Positions 7,981-16,538 of a stretch of DNA of 64,000 bases are shown here, piece by piece. Below the pieces are notes generated by a model. The model did no database searches, was not told where the DNA came from, and saw only the letters and a list, made by a program, of their open reading frames with translations. Both the position numbers and the translations under genes were made by a program. This DNA comes from FEN-1279 sp964501535 (lineage in GTDB: Bacteria; Bacteroidota; Ignavibacteria; Tepidaquicellales; Tepidaquicellaceae), in the NCBI GenBank assembly GCA_964501535.1, contig CAZCSV010000004.1, positions 124,001 through 188,000 on the forward strand, written 5' to 3'. The first letter of the stretch is position 1, and every line of letters begins with the position of its first letter.

Positions 7981-9012
7981 ATGAAACCCAGAAAGAGCAT
8001 AAGTTCGCCCGATATACTTCCTGAAGACGAGAAGGATTTCACGACATTAATCCGTCCGAAGGACTTCAGGGAATTCGTAGGTCAGGAAAAGGTAAAGGAG
8101 AACCTGAAAGTTTTCATAGAGAGTTCCAAAAGGTTAAAGGAATCTCTCGACCACGTGCTATTCACGGGACCGCCAGGGCTTGGCAAGACAACGCTTGCAC
8201 ATATTATAGCAAAGGAGTTGAATTCGGAAATCGTAACGACATCGGGACCTATAATAGAGAAGCCGGGGGACCTTGCGGGAATGCTGACGAAGCTGAAGGA
8301 CGGGCAGATACTGTTCATAGACGAGATTCACAGGATACCGAAGGTAGTGGAGGAATTTTTATATTCCGCAATGGAGGAATACAAGCTCGATATAATGATA
8401 GACCAGGGACCTGCGGCGAGGAGCATTCCGATAAAGTTAGACAGGTTCACTTTAATAGGGGCGACGACGAGGCAGGGATTAATTTCCTCTCCGATGCTGG
8501 ACAGGTTCGGGATAACGTGCAATCTGGATTATTATACAACGGATAATCTTGTCGATATAGTGAAGCGTTCGGCAAGGATTATGAGAATTAAAATTTCCGA
8601 TGACGGGGCAAAGGAGATAGCGAAGCGGAGCCGTGCTACTCCGAGAATTGCAAACAGGTTATTGAGGCGGACGAGGGATTTTGCGATTGTAAAGGGTGAC
8701 GGGACGATAAACAAGGAGATCGCGGATTTTGCGCTTGCATCGCTCGGGGTAGATGAATACGGGTTGGATAAAATCGACAAGAAGATACTCGAGACGATAA
8801 TAATAAAGCACAGCGGGGGACCGGTAGGTTTATCCACGATAGCGGCATCCATCAGCGAAGACCCGGGAACGGTGGAAGATGTATACGAGCCGTTTTTATT
8901 AATCGAGGGATTTATCAGGAGGACCCCGAAAGGGAGGGAAGCAACGCAACTTGCCTACAAACATTTAGGTATAATAAAGAAAAAAGGGCAAGAAGGGAAT
9001 ATGCTGTTTTAG
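7981..9012 (+). CDS. ruvB: Holliday junction branch migration ATPase RuvB
   Basis: The 343-residue protein is a full-length RuvB. The Walker A motif GPPGLGKT is at 63-70, Walker B LFIDEIHR at 111-118, sensor I in IGATTRQG and the SSPMLDRFG arginine-finger region follow, then the C-terminal winged helix (KHSGGPVGLSTIAASISE, FIRRTPKGREAT). Hexamers of RuvB drive branch migration of Holliday junctions loaded by RuvA, ahead of RuvC cleavage, in recombinational repair. ruvA is not adjacent, which is common in this phylum. The stop codon overlaps a short tandem repeat downstream. Confidence 0.98.
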   Translation: MKPRKSISSPDILPEDEKDFTTLIRPKDFREFVGQEKVKENLKVFIESSKRLKESLDHVLFTGPPGLGKTTLAHIIAKELNSEIVTTSGPIIEKPGDLAGMLTKLKDGQILFIDEIHRIPKVVEEFLYSAMEEYKLDIMIDQGPAARSIPIKLDRFTLIGATTRQGLISSPMLDRFGITCNLDYYTTDNLVDIVKRSARIMRIKISDDGAKEIAKRSRATPRIANRLLRRTRDFAIVKGDGTINKEIADFALASLGVDEYGLDKIDKKILETIIIKHSGGPVGLSTIAASISEDPGTVEDVYEPFLLIEGFIRRTPKGREATQLAYKHLGIIKKKGQEGNMLF

Positions 9013-9046
9013 TTTATAAAGTTTGTAAAGTTTATAAGGTTTGTAA
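9011..9046. repeat. Four-copy 9-base tandem repeat after ruvB
   Basis: The sequence reads agtttataa, agtttgtaa, agtttataa, ggtttgtaa head to tail, starting in the last two bases of the ruvB stop codon. Copies differ by one or two bases. It looks like a small slippage-prone tandem repeat; no function is evident. The rest of the gap to 9176 is A+T-rich leader of the next operon. Confidence 0.8.
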
Positions 9047-9176
9047 GATAATTCTCTCTTTGCTTTTAATTTTCGTACATTATTCTCTTATTCTAAGAGA
9101 CGCCACAGGTTTTGCATCCAATTTATATACCTTTTTTTGGAATTTTTTAAAGGGACAATTTTTTATAACTTTATAT

Positions 9177-9749
9177 ATGGGTAAAACAATAAAGCAAATA
9201 TTAATATTACTAATATTAAGTATAGTTGTCGGTTTAGTGGTAAATGCAATTAATCCGAAGGGCATTCCTTTAGTAACAGATATGTCGAAATATACAACGG
9301 AGCAGAGTGATAAATTAAAGGAAGAATTTATAAACAATCCGTATGACACGGCACAGAAAGATGCATCTTTGATGCAGAATCCGAGGTTAAACAAGGAAGG
9401 TTTTGTGGAGCCGCAGAATATTAAATTGGATTTTGCAAAAATTCTCTATGACAAAAAGGCACTTTTCATAGACGGCAGGAACAGGGATGAATTTGCGACC
9501 GGTTATATAAAGGGGGCAATCAATATTCCTTACAGGGAATTCCACAAGAAGTCAAAAGAAGAGAAAATTGAAATTATGAAAGGTTATAACAAGAACGGGA
9601 TTATTGTTTGTTACTGCGACGGGGGAAATTGTGAAGTAAGCATAGACCTTGCATACGACATTGCAAAGATTGGTTTCACGAGTGTTAATATATTATATCC
9701 ACTCGGATACAGTGAATGGGAAAAGGCCGGTTACCCGGTAGAAAAATAA
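9177..9749 (+). CDS. Membrane-anchored rhodanese-like protein
   Basis: Translation from the ATG at 9177 gives 190 residues beginning MGKTIKQILILLILSIVVGL, a signal anchor of about 18 hydrophobic residues; the frame is open from 9060 but the upstream part is not protein-like. The C-terminal ~100 residues form a rhodanese domain: LFIDGRNRDEFATGYIKGAINIPY and the active-site loop CYCDGGNC at 145-152, where Cys147 is the likely sulfur carrier. The domain should face the periplasm. It is first in an operon with a MauE/DoxX membrane protein and a DUF1573 protein, so a role in periplasmic thiol or sulfur handling is plausible. Confidence 0.85.
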   Translation: MGKTIKQILILLILSIVVGLVVNAINPKGIPLVTDMSKYTTEQSDKLKEEFINNPYDTAQKDASLMQNPRLNKEGFVEPQNIKLDFAKILYDKKALFIDGRNRDEFATGYIKGAINIPYREFHKKSKEEKIEIMKGYNKNGIIVCYCDGGNCEVSIDLAYDIAKIGFTSVNILYPLGYSEWEKAGYPVEK

Positions 9750-9761
9750 AATTTAAAGTTT

Positions 9762-10253
9762 ATGAAAGATTTTTTATCGAATAAATATTTACAGTTTTTT
9801 TTGAGGTTGATTATCGGGGGTATGTTTATTTATGTAGCATATAATAAGCTGATTAATCCGGAAGAGTTTGCCAAAGCGATTAAGAATTACGAAATTCTGC
9901 CTTTGCAGGTAATCAATATAATGGCAATAATTTTACCTTACATTGAATTATTTACGGGTATATTTTTGATATTAGGGGTATACAAGAAGGGGAGTTCTGC
10001 AATAATAGCGATTTCGCTGTTAATTTTCATAATAGCTCTGGCATCGGCTTATGCGAGGGGATTGAACATCGATTGCGGGTGCGGTTTTTCTTCGTTGGTA
10101 GAAGAAAAGGCATTAAAAAATGAGTTGCTGTTAAGAATTATCGAGGATATATTTATGTTAATAGGGATAGCGATAGTATTTATATTCGGTGACAGGAAAG
10201 ATGCCGAGCCCGAAAAAATAAAAGAAGAACAAATTATACAAGGAGAAACATAA
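9762..10253 (+). CDS. MauE/DoxX family membrane protein
   Basis: The 163-residue protein has four hydrophobic segments and the MauE/DoxX pattern: RLIIGGMFIYVAYNKLINP with the Lys after the first helix, IVLP-type YIELFTGIFLILG, and a C-terminal half carrying NIDCGCGF, a Cys-x-Cys pair at the membrane face. MauE is needed for maturation of the disulfide-rich methylamine dehydrogenase small subunit and related proteins relay thiol redox equivalents; this one has no mau genes nearby. It begins 12 bases after the rhodanese gene and its stop abuts the ATG of the DUF1573 gene, so the three are one operon. Confidence 0.85.
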   Translation: MKDFLSNKYLQFFLRLIIGGMFIYVAYNKLINPEEFAKAIKNYEILPLQVINIMAIILPYIELFTGIFLILGVYKKGSSAIIAISLLIFIIALASAYARGLNIDCGCGFSSLVEEKALKNELLLRIIEDIFMLIGIAIVFIFGDRKDAEPEKIKEEQIIQGET

Positions 10254-10697
10254 ATGAAAAATTTTTTAAAAACAAAGACTGCCAAGACAGGATTTTTTGT
10301 TATCGGGTTAGCAATAGTGTTTTCGATGCTGTTTATAGTTTTCACGAATTCAAAGCTTACTGCATCACTAAGGGCGCCTAAGATTGTTTTTAAGGAAAAC
10401 GCACACGACTTCGGGAATGTTCCGCGCGGACCGGAATTGCAATACAATTTTAAATTCACTAACAAGGGAAATGCGGTATTGAAGATAGAGAGAGTCCAGA
10501 CGACATGCGGGTGTACGGGTGCAAACGTAGGAGATAAGACCGAATACAAGAAAAACGAGAGCGGAGAAATAAAGGTAACATTCAACACTCAGGGCAGGAG
10601 CGGTCATCAGGAGAAGATAATTTCGATTTTTTCGAACGACCCGGAATGTCCTCAAAAGGATTTGAAGGTTATATGTAATGTTGGAGACCCTCAGTAG
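10254..10697 (+). CDS. DUF1573 domain exported protein
   Basis: The 147-residue protein has an N-terminal signal anchor (about residues 10-30, FFVIGLAIVFSMLFIVF) and a DUF1573 immunoglobulin-like domain: FKENAHDFGNVPRGPELQYNF, FTNKGNAVLKIERVQTTCGCTGA, then IKVTFNTQGRSGHQEKIISIFSND. The CGC motif is conserved in the family. DUF1573 is common in Bacteroidota cell-envelope proteins; its molecular function is not established. A strong ribosome site (aaggaga) lies just inside the end of the MauE gene, whose stop codon touches this ATG. With rhodanese and MauE it makes a compact Cys-rich periplasmic set. Confidence 0.88.
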   Translation: MKNFLKTKTAKTGFFVIGLAIVFSMLFIVFTNSKLTASLRAPKIVFKENAHDFGNVPRGPELQYNFKFTNKGNAVLKIERVQTTCGCTGANVGDKTEYKKNESGEIKVTFNTQGRSGHQEKIISIFSNDPECPQKDLKVICNVGDPQ

Positions 10698-10725
10698 AGA
10701 GCGAAAAGATAATAAGTTATAAGTT

Positions 10726-10757
10726 AAAAGGTTGGGAATAGTTTCTCAGCCTTTTTT
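10726..10757. terminator. Bidirectional rho-independent terminator
   Basis: An A-run, a stem of about 12 pairs including G-U (aaggttgggaa against tttctcagcctt) and a six-T run make a terminator that works in both directions. It separates the rhodanese-MauE-DUF1573 operon from the convergent restriction gene, whose stop codon lies in the T-run. Confidence 0.8.
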
Positions 10758-11484
10758 AGTATCCTGAATTAAATTTAACAAGTTTTTCCCACACGATACT
10801 TCCTTCAATGCAATAGTCTTTCATAAATTCTAACGTAAAAATATTGAGCAATTTAGAATAAGAGACTAAGAATTCTTCATTTTTTTCTTTTGCTTTATGG
10901 CCAAGAGGTTCGATTATGTCTAAATAAAGTTTTTTGTTTCCAGAAATAAACTCCCAATATTTTTGACCACAAAGTTTTAAATATTCTCCTTTATCTGGAT
11001 TATTGTCTTTTCCATAGCAGCATCCGTTTACAGCAACAATATTAACACTTTTTGTATTCGTTTTTAGTATTCTTTTTGCTTTACGAAAATAATCTAACAT
11101 TTTTTTTATTTGTCCGCTGTTTCCCCAATTAGGACCAGATTTAATTGTTACTATATATTTAACATTATTTTTTTCAAACTCTAAATCAATACCTTCAGCA
11201 GCAGATTTTTTCCCGTTATAAATTTTATTACAAACGAAAATAGATAATTCTTCTAAAAATTCTCCAAATATACCTTCTTCTTGAGAACTTAAATGTGCGT
11301 CAAGAATACTTTTCACCAAATCTTGAGCTGCTAATATGCTTTTTGCTTTATATAAATATGGATTTTTTCTTTTTAAAACATTTGAAAGTTTTAATTTTTT
11401 TAGATTATCCAACCTTTTTAAATGGAAGTTACCTATATTGTTTTCAACATAATTAACAACATCATTGAGTGCCAGTTTTTTCAT
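10756..11484 (-). CDS. Type II restriction endonuclease, PmeII-like family
   Basis: The 242-residue protein matches the PmeII-type endonuclease pattern: KRKNPYLYKAKSI near 39-51, the DLVKSILDAHLSSQEEGIFG block at about 55-74, EGIDLEF with Asp100, and IVTIKSGPNWGNSGQI at 111-126, where Asp100 and Lys115 would be the PD-(D/E)XK catalytic residues. It should cut unmodified double-stranded DNA; the recognition site cannot be read. Its start lies inside the 3' end of the methyltransferase gene (23-base overlap), so enzyme synthesis follows the protective methylase. Base composition is more A+T-rich than the flanking genes, which suggests transfer. Confidence 0.85.
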   Translation of the reverse strand: MKKLALNDVVNYVENNIGNFHLKRLDNLKKLKLSNVLKRKNPYLYKAKSILAAQDLVKSILDAHLSSQEEGIFGEFLEELSIFVCNKIYNGKKSAAEGIDLEFEKNNVKYIVTIKSGPNWGNSGQIKKMLDYFRKAKRILKTNTKSVNIVAVNGCCYGKDNNPDKGEYLKLCGQKYWEFISGNKKLYLDIIEPLGHKAKEKNEEFLVSYSKLLNIFTLEFMKDYCIEGSIVWEKLVKFNSGY

Positions 11485-12331
11485 AATATTTATTTTTATG
11501 GAATAAATTTGGATGTTCTTTTTCTAATCTTTCAACAACCATATCGTAAAACTCTTGCTTGATTTCAATACCAATAGAATTTCTTTCAAGTTCTGTTGCA
11601 ACAAATAAAGTGGTTCCTGAACCTAAAAAAGGATCAAGAACTAAATCACCTTTCTTTGTAAATAGTTTTATAAACCATTTAGGTAGATCGTCTGGAAAAG
11701 CTGCACTATGTTCTTTGTTGTTACATTCAGTTGCCATGTAAATAACGTTATCTGGATATACAAAATCTCTCTTAATCCAGTTTGATATGTTTTTTCCAAA
11801 TCCGCTCCCGTTTTTTGCATTATCTCTACGTTTATCAGTTTCAGATAAATTTTTTAATCTTCCTTTTGCCCAGTTGCCGACAGGAATCATAACTTCTTTT
11901 TGATACATATTAAATTTTTTAGATATATTAAATTGAAGCAATCTTTCCCAGGCATCACGAAATCTATTGGGCCATTTCCCCGGATAACTATTTTTTTTAT
12001 GCCATATAAATTCTTCAGTCCAAAGCCAACCTCGTTTACGCATTTCAAGAATTAACTCAATAACGTATGTATGTCTTTCTGAATTGTTTACTCTTTCTTT
12101 GATATTTAAAATAAATGTACCCGTTGGTTTTAAGATACGGTATAATTCATCAACGATAGGCAGAAACCAATCGTTATATTTGTTTGGATGTATACCACCA
12201 TAAGTCTTTTTTCTACTATCTGCATATGGTGGAGAAGTAAAAATCAAATCTACCGAATTAGATTTGATATTTTTCAATTCTTGTGAACAATCTCCAAATA
12301 TTATTTCAGCCGAAGTATTAATCATATTCAA
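11462..12331 (-). CDS. Site-specific DNA methyltransferase (SPPY motif, class beta)
   Basis: The 289-residue protein has catalytic motif IV TSPPY at 32-36 and AdoMet-binding motif I, DPFLGSGTT, near residue 240. That order marks class beta amino-methyltransferases, and SPPY favours N4-cytosine over N6-adenine methylation. It protects host DNA from the endonuclease encoded directly downstream, forming a type II restriction-modification system. Its first codons overlap nothing upstream, and the nearest upstream gene is a MATE exporter on the same strand. No specificity subunit or control (C) protein gene is seen, so coupling by the 23-base overlap may be the main timing device. Confidence 0.93.
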   Translation of the reverse strand: MNMINTSAEIIFGDCSQELKNIKSNSVDLIFTSPPYADSRKKTYGGIHPNKYNDWFLPIVDELYRILKPTGTFILNIKERVNNSERHTYVIELILEMRKRGWLWTEEFIWHKKNSYPGKWPNRFRDAWERLLQFNISKKFNMYQKEVMIPVGNWAKGRLKNLSETDKRRDNAKNGSGFGKNISNWIKRDFVYPDNVIYMATECNNKEHSAAFPDDLPKWFIKLFTKKGDLVLDPFLGSGTTLFVATELERNSIGIEIKQEFYDMVVERLEKEHPNLFHKNKYYEKTGTQ

Positions 12332-12382
12332 AATTACATCTCATTTTTTCAAAATACAAGTAAAAGTTTAATTACCAAAAAT

Positions 12383-13699
12383 TTATTTTAATAAAAATTT
12401 TCTCTTTTTCCATCTTCCCGTATTGAACCAGATTATAGTTATAATGCCTTTCAGCACTACGGTAACGCAGATTGCGAACCATATTCCGTTCAGTCCCCAG
12501 ACGGATGCAAGGATAGGGGCAAGAGGAATTCTCAGAAAGTTCAAGGGAAATCCGATTACGGCAGTCGGCAGAGTATCTCCTGCGCCGGCGAATGCCCCGC
12601 CGAAAATGACTTCCATAGCGGAGAATATCTGAACCAGTGCGGCGATTTTATTATATGTTGATGCGGCTTTAATCACTTCGTTATCGCTTATAAAGAACCT
12701 TGCAATTTCCTCGCTGAAAACGAAGAGACCAACGGAATACAGGATAATGACGGCAGAAGCGACGCAGAAAATTTTCCAGGCAAGTCTTTCCGCTCTTTTG
12801 ATATTGCCAGCCCCCATATTCTGGCCGACGAGTATTGTAGAGGCAAGACCGAATCCGACAGTAATCTGATATGCTAGTGATTCGGAGCGGTGACCTATGC
12901 CGAGTGAGGCGAAACCGACCGTTCCGAAGTCTGCCACGAACCTTGAAACGAAGATATAAATCATAGAGAAAGCGATACCGTTGATGGATACGGGCAGTCC
13001 GATACGGAGGGTTTCTTTCAGGATATTAAAGTTAAATCTATAATGTGCAATTTTATCAATCAGGTTTTTTTTTCTAAGAATGCGGTAGCCAATAATGAAA
13101 GAAATCAGGTATGAAAGTAGCGATGAGACTGCGGCACCTGCAAGGCCGTAAGCGAGGAAGCCGTTTATTCCAAAAATAAAGAGCGGGGCGAGGAAGATAT
13201 TCAATACGATAGCGAAGACGAGAAGGTAAAAAGGAGTTTTAGTATCGCCGTAACCTCTGAAGACAGCGCTCACCGTTGAAAGCAGGGTGATACAGGGAAA
13301 ACCAATTAAAAGTGTAACGAGGTATTCTCCTGCGAGTTTCGCCTGTTCCGGATTCAGGTTAGTGATATAGAAAAACAGGGGAAGCATCGGGATAAGCACG
13401 ACGGAAATGGATACGGTATGAAAAAAAGAATTAACAATATTAGCGGAAGCGATTTTTTTCGAGAGTTCGGGATTTTTCGCGCCCGTAGTCTGAGCAATTA
13501 AAGAGTTAGTGCCGGTCGCAATCATTTCTCCGAGTGCGAGTATACCCCAGACGAGGAAAGTTGCTACGGTGATAGCGGCGAGTTCAACGCTTCCCATTTT
13601 TCCGACCCAGAAGGCATCCACTATGGTAAAAAGCGAGCGGACGACGGTCTGCAAGACTGCGGGGATTGCCAGGGACAGTATTATTTTTCTATCGGACAC
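12383..13699 (-). CDS. MATE family multidrug/cation exporter
   Basis: The 438-residue protein is hydrophobic throughout with about 12 membrane segments and the two-fold MATE pattern: LAIPAVLQTVVRSLFTIVDAFWVGKMG at the start, ALGEMIATGTNSLIAQTTGA, and in the second half GLGIASTILVGQNMGAG-like GFGLASTILVGQNMGAGN. MATE proteins export drugs or metabolites across the inner membrane against Na+ or H+. Substrate cannot be predicted. It lies between the restriction-modification genes and the divergent TPR-SPOR gene; the 131-base gap to the latter (13700-13830) probably holds both promoters. Confidence 0.95.
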   Translation of the reverse strand: MSDRKIILSLAIPAVLQTVVRSLFTIVDAFWVGKMGSVELAAITVATFLVWGILALGEMIATGTNSLIAQTTGAKNPELSKKIASANIVNSFFHTVSISVVLIPMLPLFFYITNLNPEQAKLAGEYLVTLLIGFPCITLLSTVSAVFRGYGDTKTPFYLLVFAIVLNIFLAPLFIFGINGFLAYGLAGAAVSSLLSYLISFIIGYRILRKKNLIDKIAHYRFNFNILKETLRIGLPVSINGIAFSMIYIFVSRFVADFGTVGFASLGIGHRSESLAYQITVGFGLASTILVGQNMGAGNIKRAERLAWKIFCVASAVIILYSVGLFVFSEEIARFFISDNEVIKAASTYNKIAALVQIFSAMEVIFGGAFAGAGDTLPTAVIGFPLNFLRIPLAPILASVWGLNGIWFAICVTVVLKGIITIIWFNTGRWKKRKFLLK

Positions 13700-13830
13700 A
13701 GAATAAGCAAAACAACAACTTAAATTTTATTGAATAAATCTAAAAGGTAAATAAAGAAGTCTTTCTTTTTTAAGTTTTTTATTAAGAAATAAAAAATTAA
13801 ATTTAGGTTCAATGTTACCATATTTTATTT

Positions 13831-15750
13831 ATGCAAAATTTAATTGACGGTGTAATAAGGGAGCTCGAGCAGAAAAATTATTTTGAAGCAATAAAATATT
13901 GTAATCAGCTGATTGCTCAATTCCCGAAAAACTATATTTTTTATGAAATAAGGGGGAATTGTTATCTTGAGACGGGCAGTTTTGTAACTGCGATACAGAG
14001 TTATACGGAAGCAATAGAATATTTCAAGCTCACCGAAGGAAAGTCGAATGCCGAGGTAGCCTCTCTTTATAACAGGCGGGGATTTGCGAGGTTAAAGCTG
14101 AATTTATACGGCGAGGCAATAAGCGATTTTCGGAAAGCCACGGAATACAAGCCTGATTTTGCGGAGGCATACAACAACTGCGGGAATGCATACAGGAAGT
14201 TAGAGCAGTACGAAGATGCATTGGTTCAGTGCAACAGGGCAATAGAGAGCAAGCCGGATTTTGCGGAGGCATACAACAACAGGGGCAACATATATTATCA
14301 TTTTTCGAAGGACAGCGAAGCCATATACGACTACACGAGGGCAATCGAATTAAAGCCGAATTACGCGGGTGCATATTACAACCGCGGAGCAACGTATTAC
14401 TATCTGCAAAACAAGCTTATCGAATCGAAGAACGACTGGGAAAAAGCGATAAAATTAAATCCTTCATACGAGAGGGAGCTGAAGGAGAGACTTGAGAAGA
14501 TAAACGAGGCGCTCGAGTTAATGCGAAGCAACGGTGAAATACCGACATTGAGCGAGCCATTAAGCCTCGTAAAAGAAGAAAAGCCTTCAGAAAACGAACC
14601 GGAAATTACCAAAGAACCGGAAGAAGAAATCAAGGAAGAAGCTACGGGAGAAGAGCATAAAGAGCCGGTGCTGGAGATATACACGGGAGCGATACCCGAA
14701 AAACCAACGGAAGAAATAAAGGAAAAGCCGTCGGTAGAAGAACCGACAGAGGGAAAAGTCGAAGAGCATCTGGAAGAAAAGACAGAATTGCCGGCAGAGG
14801 AGAAGGTTGAAGAGCATATTGAAGAGAAGATTGAAGAAACTGTTTCTGAGAAGACGACGGATATACAGGGAGAAGATATTAAGATTCCTGAAATAGATTT
14901 CAAGGAAATATTCAAGGAAGAAGCAAAGGAAACAGAGGAGGTGGACGAATTAAAGCCACTGGCTGATATATTCGAGCAGATTTACGGACCGAAAACCGAA
15001 AGCGAAAACATAATACCCGAAGAAGTAAAACAACTACACGAAGATATTGATGGTATACATCCCGTTCCAGAAACCGGGGAAGAGGAAAAGGATAGTTATA
15101 TAGACGAGTTAATAGAAAAAGCGGGCGGTGAAGAAGAGAAGGAAACAGTACTTCCTGAGGAGCCTCATCAGAAAGAGAGGGTTTCGGAAGTATCGAGGTT
15201 GATAAGTTCGTCTTATTTGGAGGACAGCGAAAAAAGGAGTATATTCAAGTCTCCGTTTTTTATAATACTAATAATTTTCTTTGGGCTTGTGTTGTTCGCA
15301 ATATCGGCGTATTATATATACAACGCAATATATACAAAGGAGCAGACTGCAAAGCAGGAGACGACCTCCGAATCGGGCGATACGGTGAAATCGTCCGGTA
15401 ACATAGACAGCACCCAGATAAGGGATACAGTTTCGGGAGAGACTAAGAAACCCGATACAAAGGAAGAGGTCAGGCAACAGGAAAAGAAGGAAGAAAAGCC
15501 GTCACCGCCGGAGGTATCGGCGATAAAGAATTTCGTAGTAATAAGGGAGAGTGACGGAATCTACTTACAGGTTGCGTCGCTGAAGGATAAAGGTTCTGCG
15601 GATACGAAAGCCGCCGAAATAAGCAAGAAGAAGATAAACACGAAAGTAGTAGAAGCGGATTTAGGGAGTAAGGGGAAATATTATCGTGTAAGGGTAGGTC
15701 CTTTTAAAACCATAGAAGAAGCAAAAACAGCAGCAAATAAAATTGAATAA
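13831..15750 (+). CDS. TPR-acidic linker-transmembrane-SPOR domain protein
   Basis: The 639-residue protein has four or more TPR repeats in residues 1-230 (for example AEAYNNRGNIYYHFSKDSEA), then a Glu/Lys/Pro-rich, low-complexity linker to about 465. A single membrane helix follows at about 474-498 (FFIILIIFFGLVLFAISAYY), then a Ser/Thr/Lys linker and a C-terminal SPOR domain at about 572-639 (YLQVASLKDKGSA, YYRVRVGPFKTIEEA). SPOR domains bind denuded septal peptidoglycan. With no signal peptide, the TPRs should be cytoplasmic and SPOR periplasmic. It has the same linker-TM-SPOR plan as the HU-SPOR gene downstream, suggesting related jobs at the division site. Confidence 0.9.
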   Translation: MQNLIDGVIRELEQKNYFEAIKYCNQLIAQFPKNYIFYEIRGNCYLETGSFVTAIQSYTEAIEYFKLTEGKSNAEVASLYNRRGFARLKLNLYGEAISDFRKATEYKPDFAEAYNNCGNAYRKLEQYEDALVQCNRAIESKPDFAEAYNNRGNIYYHFSKDSEAIYDYTRAIELKPNYAGAYYNRGATYYYLQNKLIESKNDWEKAIKLNPSYERELKERLEKINEALELMRSNGEIPTLSEPLSLVKEEKPSENEPEITKEPEEEIKEEATGEEHKEPVLEIYTGAIPEKPTEEIKEKPSVEEPTEGKVEEHLEEKTELPAEEKVEEHIEEKIEETVSEKTTDIQGEDIKIPEIDFKEIFKEEAKETEEVDELKPLADIFEQIYGPKTESENIIPEEVKQLHEDIDGIHPVPETGEEEKDSYIDELIEKAGGEEEKETVLPEEPHQKERVSEVSRLISSSYLEDSEKRSIFKSPFFIILIIFFGLVLFAISAYYIYNAIYTKEQTAKQETTSESGDTVKSSGNIDSTQIRDTVSGETKKPDTKEEVRQQEKKEEKPSPPEVSAIKNFVVIRESDGIYLQVASLKDKGSADTKAAEISKKKINTKVVEADLGSKGKYYRVRVGPFKTIEEAKTAANKIE

Positions 15751-15755
15751 AAAAT

Positions 15756-16253
15756 ATGAAAGAGATAAATTTTTCCAGTTTCAACAATTTAACAAAAGAA
15801 GAGAAATACAAGGAAGTAATACCGGCGATATGTTCTCTGGTAGAGGGTGAGAAGAACAAGATAGCGAATTTGGCAAATCTATTATCGGTATTAAAATATA
15901 CATTTGATTATTATTTATGGGTAGGTTTTTATTTTGTAGACCCCGAAAACAGGACCGAGCTGGTGCTCGGGCCTTTCCAGGGAAAAGTATCGTGCACGCG
16001 ATTAAAGATAGACAAGGGAGTATGCGCGACGGCAGTACAGAAGAGAGAGACGATTGTTGTGGATAATGTTTACGATTTTCCCGGGCACATATTCTGCGAC
16101 AGTAATTCAAAGTCCGAGATTGTGTTGCCCATATTCAAGAACAACGAGGTGATAGCAGTACTCGATATAGACAGCGGAAGTTTTTCGGCTTTTGACGAGA
16201 CAGACAAGAAATATCTTGAAGAATTAATAAGCAGAATTTCACATCTCTTTTAG
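15756..16253 (+). CDS. msrC: Free methionine-(R)-sulfoxide reductase (GAF domain)
   Basis: The 165-residue protein is a single GAF domain of the fRMsr type, which reduces free methionine-R-sulfoxide in the cytoplasm. Family marks are YYLWVGFYFVD, ELVLGPFQGKVSCTRL, the GVCATAVQKRETIVVDNV block, FPGHIFCDSNSKSEIVLPI and IAVLDIDSGSFSAFDETD. The three Cys in SCTRL, GVCAT and IFCDS correspond to the catalytic and resolving cysteines of the family. It starts 5 bases after the TPR-SPOR gene and is followed 3 bases later by the HU-like gene, so it appears embedded in that operon. Confidence 0.93.
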   Translation: MKEINFSSFNNLTKEEKYKEVIPAICSLVEGEKNKIANLANLLSVLKYTFDYYLWVGFYFVDPENRTELVLGPFQGKVSCTRLKIDKGVCATAVQKRETIVVDNVYDFPGHIFCDSNSKSEIVLPIFKNNEVIAVLDIDSGSFSAFDETDKKYLEELISRISHLF

Positions 16254-16256
16254 CGA

Positions 16257-16538
16257 ATGAACAAAAAGAGCCTGATAAACAGAATATACATAAAAAGTCC
16301 TTTCGAAAAAGAAAAGAGCGTTAAAATTTTTGACAGGACAATCGAGCTGTTAAAAGAATCCATAAAGGAAAAGAAGAAAGTCAAGATAAAGGGTTTCGGT
16401 AAATTTACAATTGAGAGGAGGAAGACAAAAACTTTTCTCGATTACAAAAAGAAAGCGGAAATCTTGCTGCCTCCCAAGGATAGAATAAGCTTTAAACCAT
16501 CGAAGAAACTGTTAAAGCGATTAAACAACACGGAATGA
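16257..16538 (+). CDS. HU/IHF-family DNA-binding protein
   Basis: The 93-residue protein has the HU/IHF layout: N-terminal helices (LINRIYIKSPFEKEKSVKIFDRTIELLKESIKEKK), the KVKIKGFGKFTIERRKTK saddle, a basic arm region and FKPSKKLLKRLN at the end, matching the FKPgKaLK pattern of HU. It should bind and bend DNA as a dimer. The arm lacks the usual RNP tip and is rich in Lys, so binding mode may differ. It starts 3 bases after msrC, and its stop overlaps the start of the HU-SPOR gene by four bases (ATGA), so the two are translationally coupled and might form a heterodimer. Confidence 0.88.
   Translation: MNKKSLINRIYIKSPFEKEKSVKIFDRTIELLKESIKEKKKVKIKGFGKFTIERRKTKTFLDYKKKAEILLPPKDRISFKPSKKLLKRLNNTE

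Noticed and set aside
13815..13833. Similarity of ttaccatattttatttatg to the sequence beside dinB at 23001
   Set aside because: The match is A+T-rich, differs by one base in length, and only the dinB copy forms an inverted repeat; chance is sufficient.
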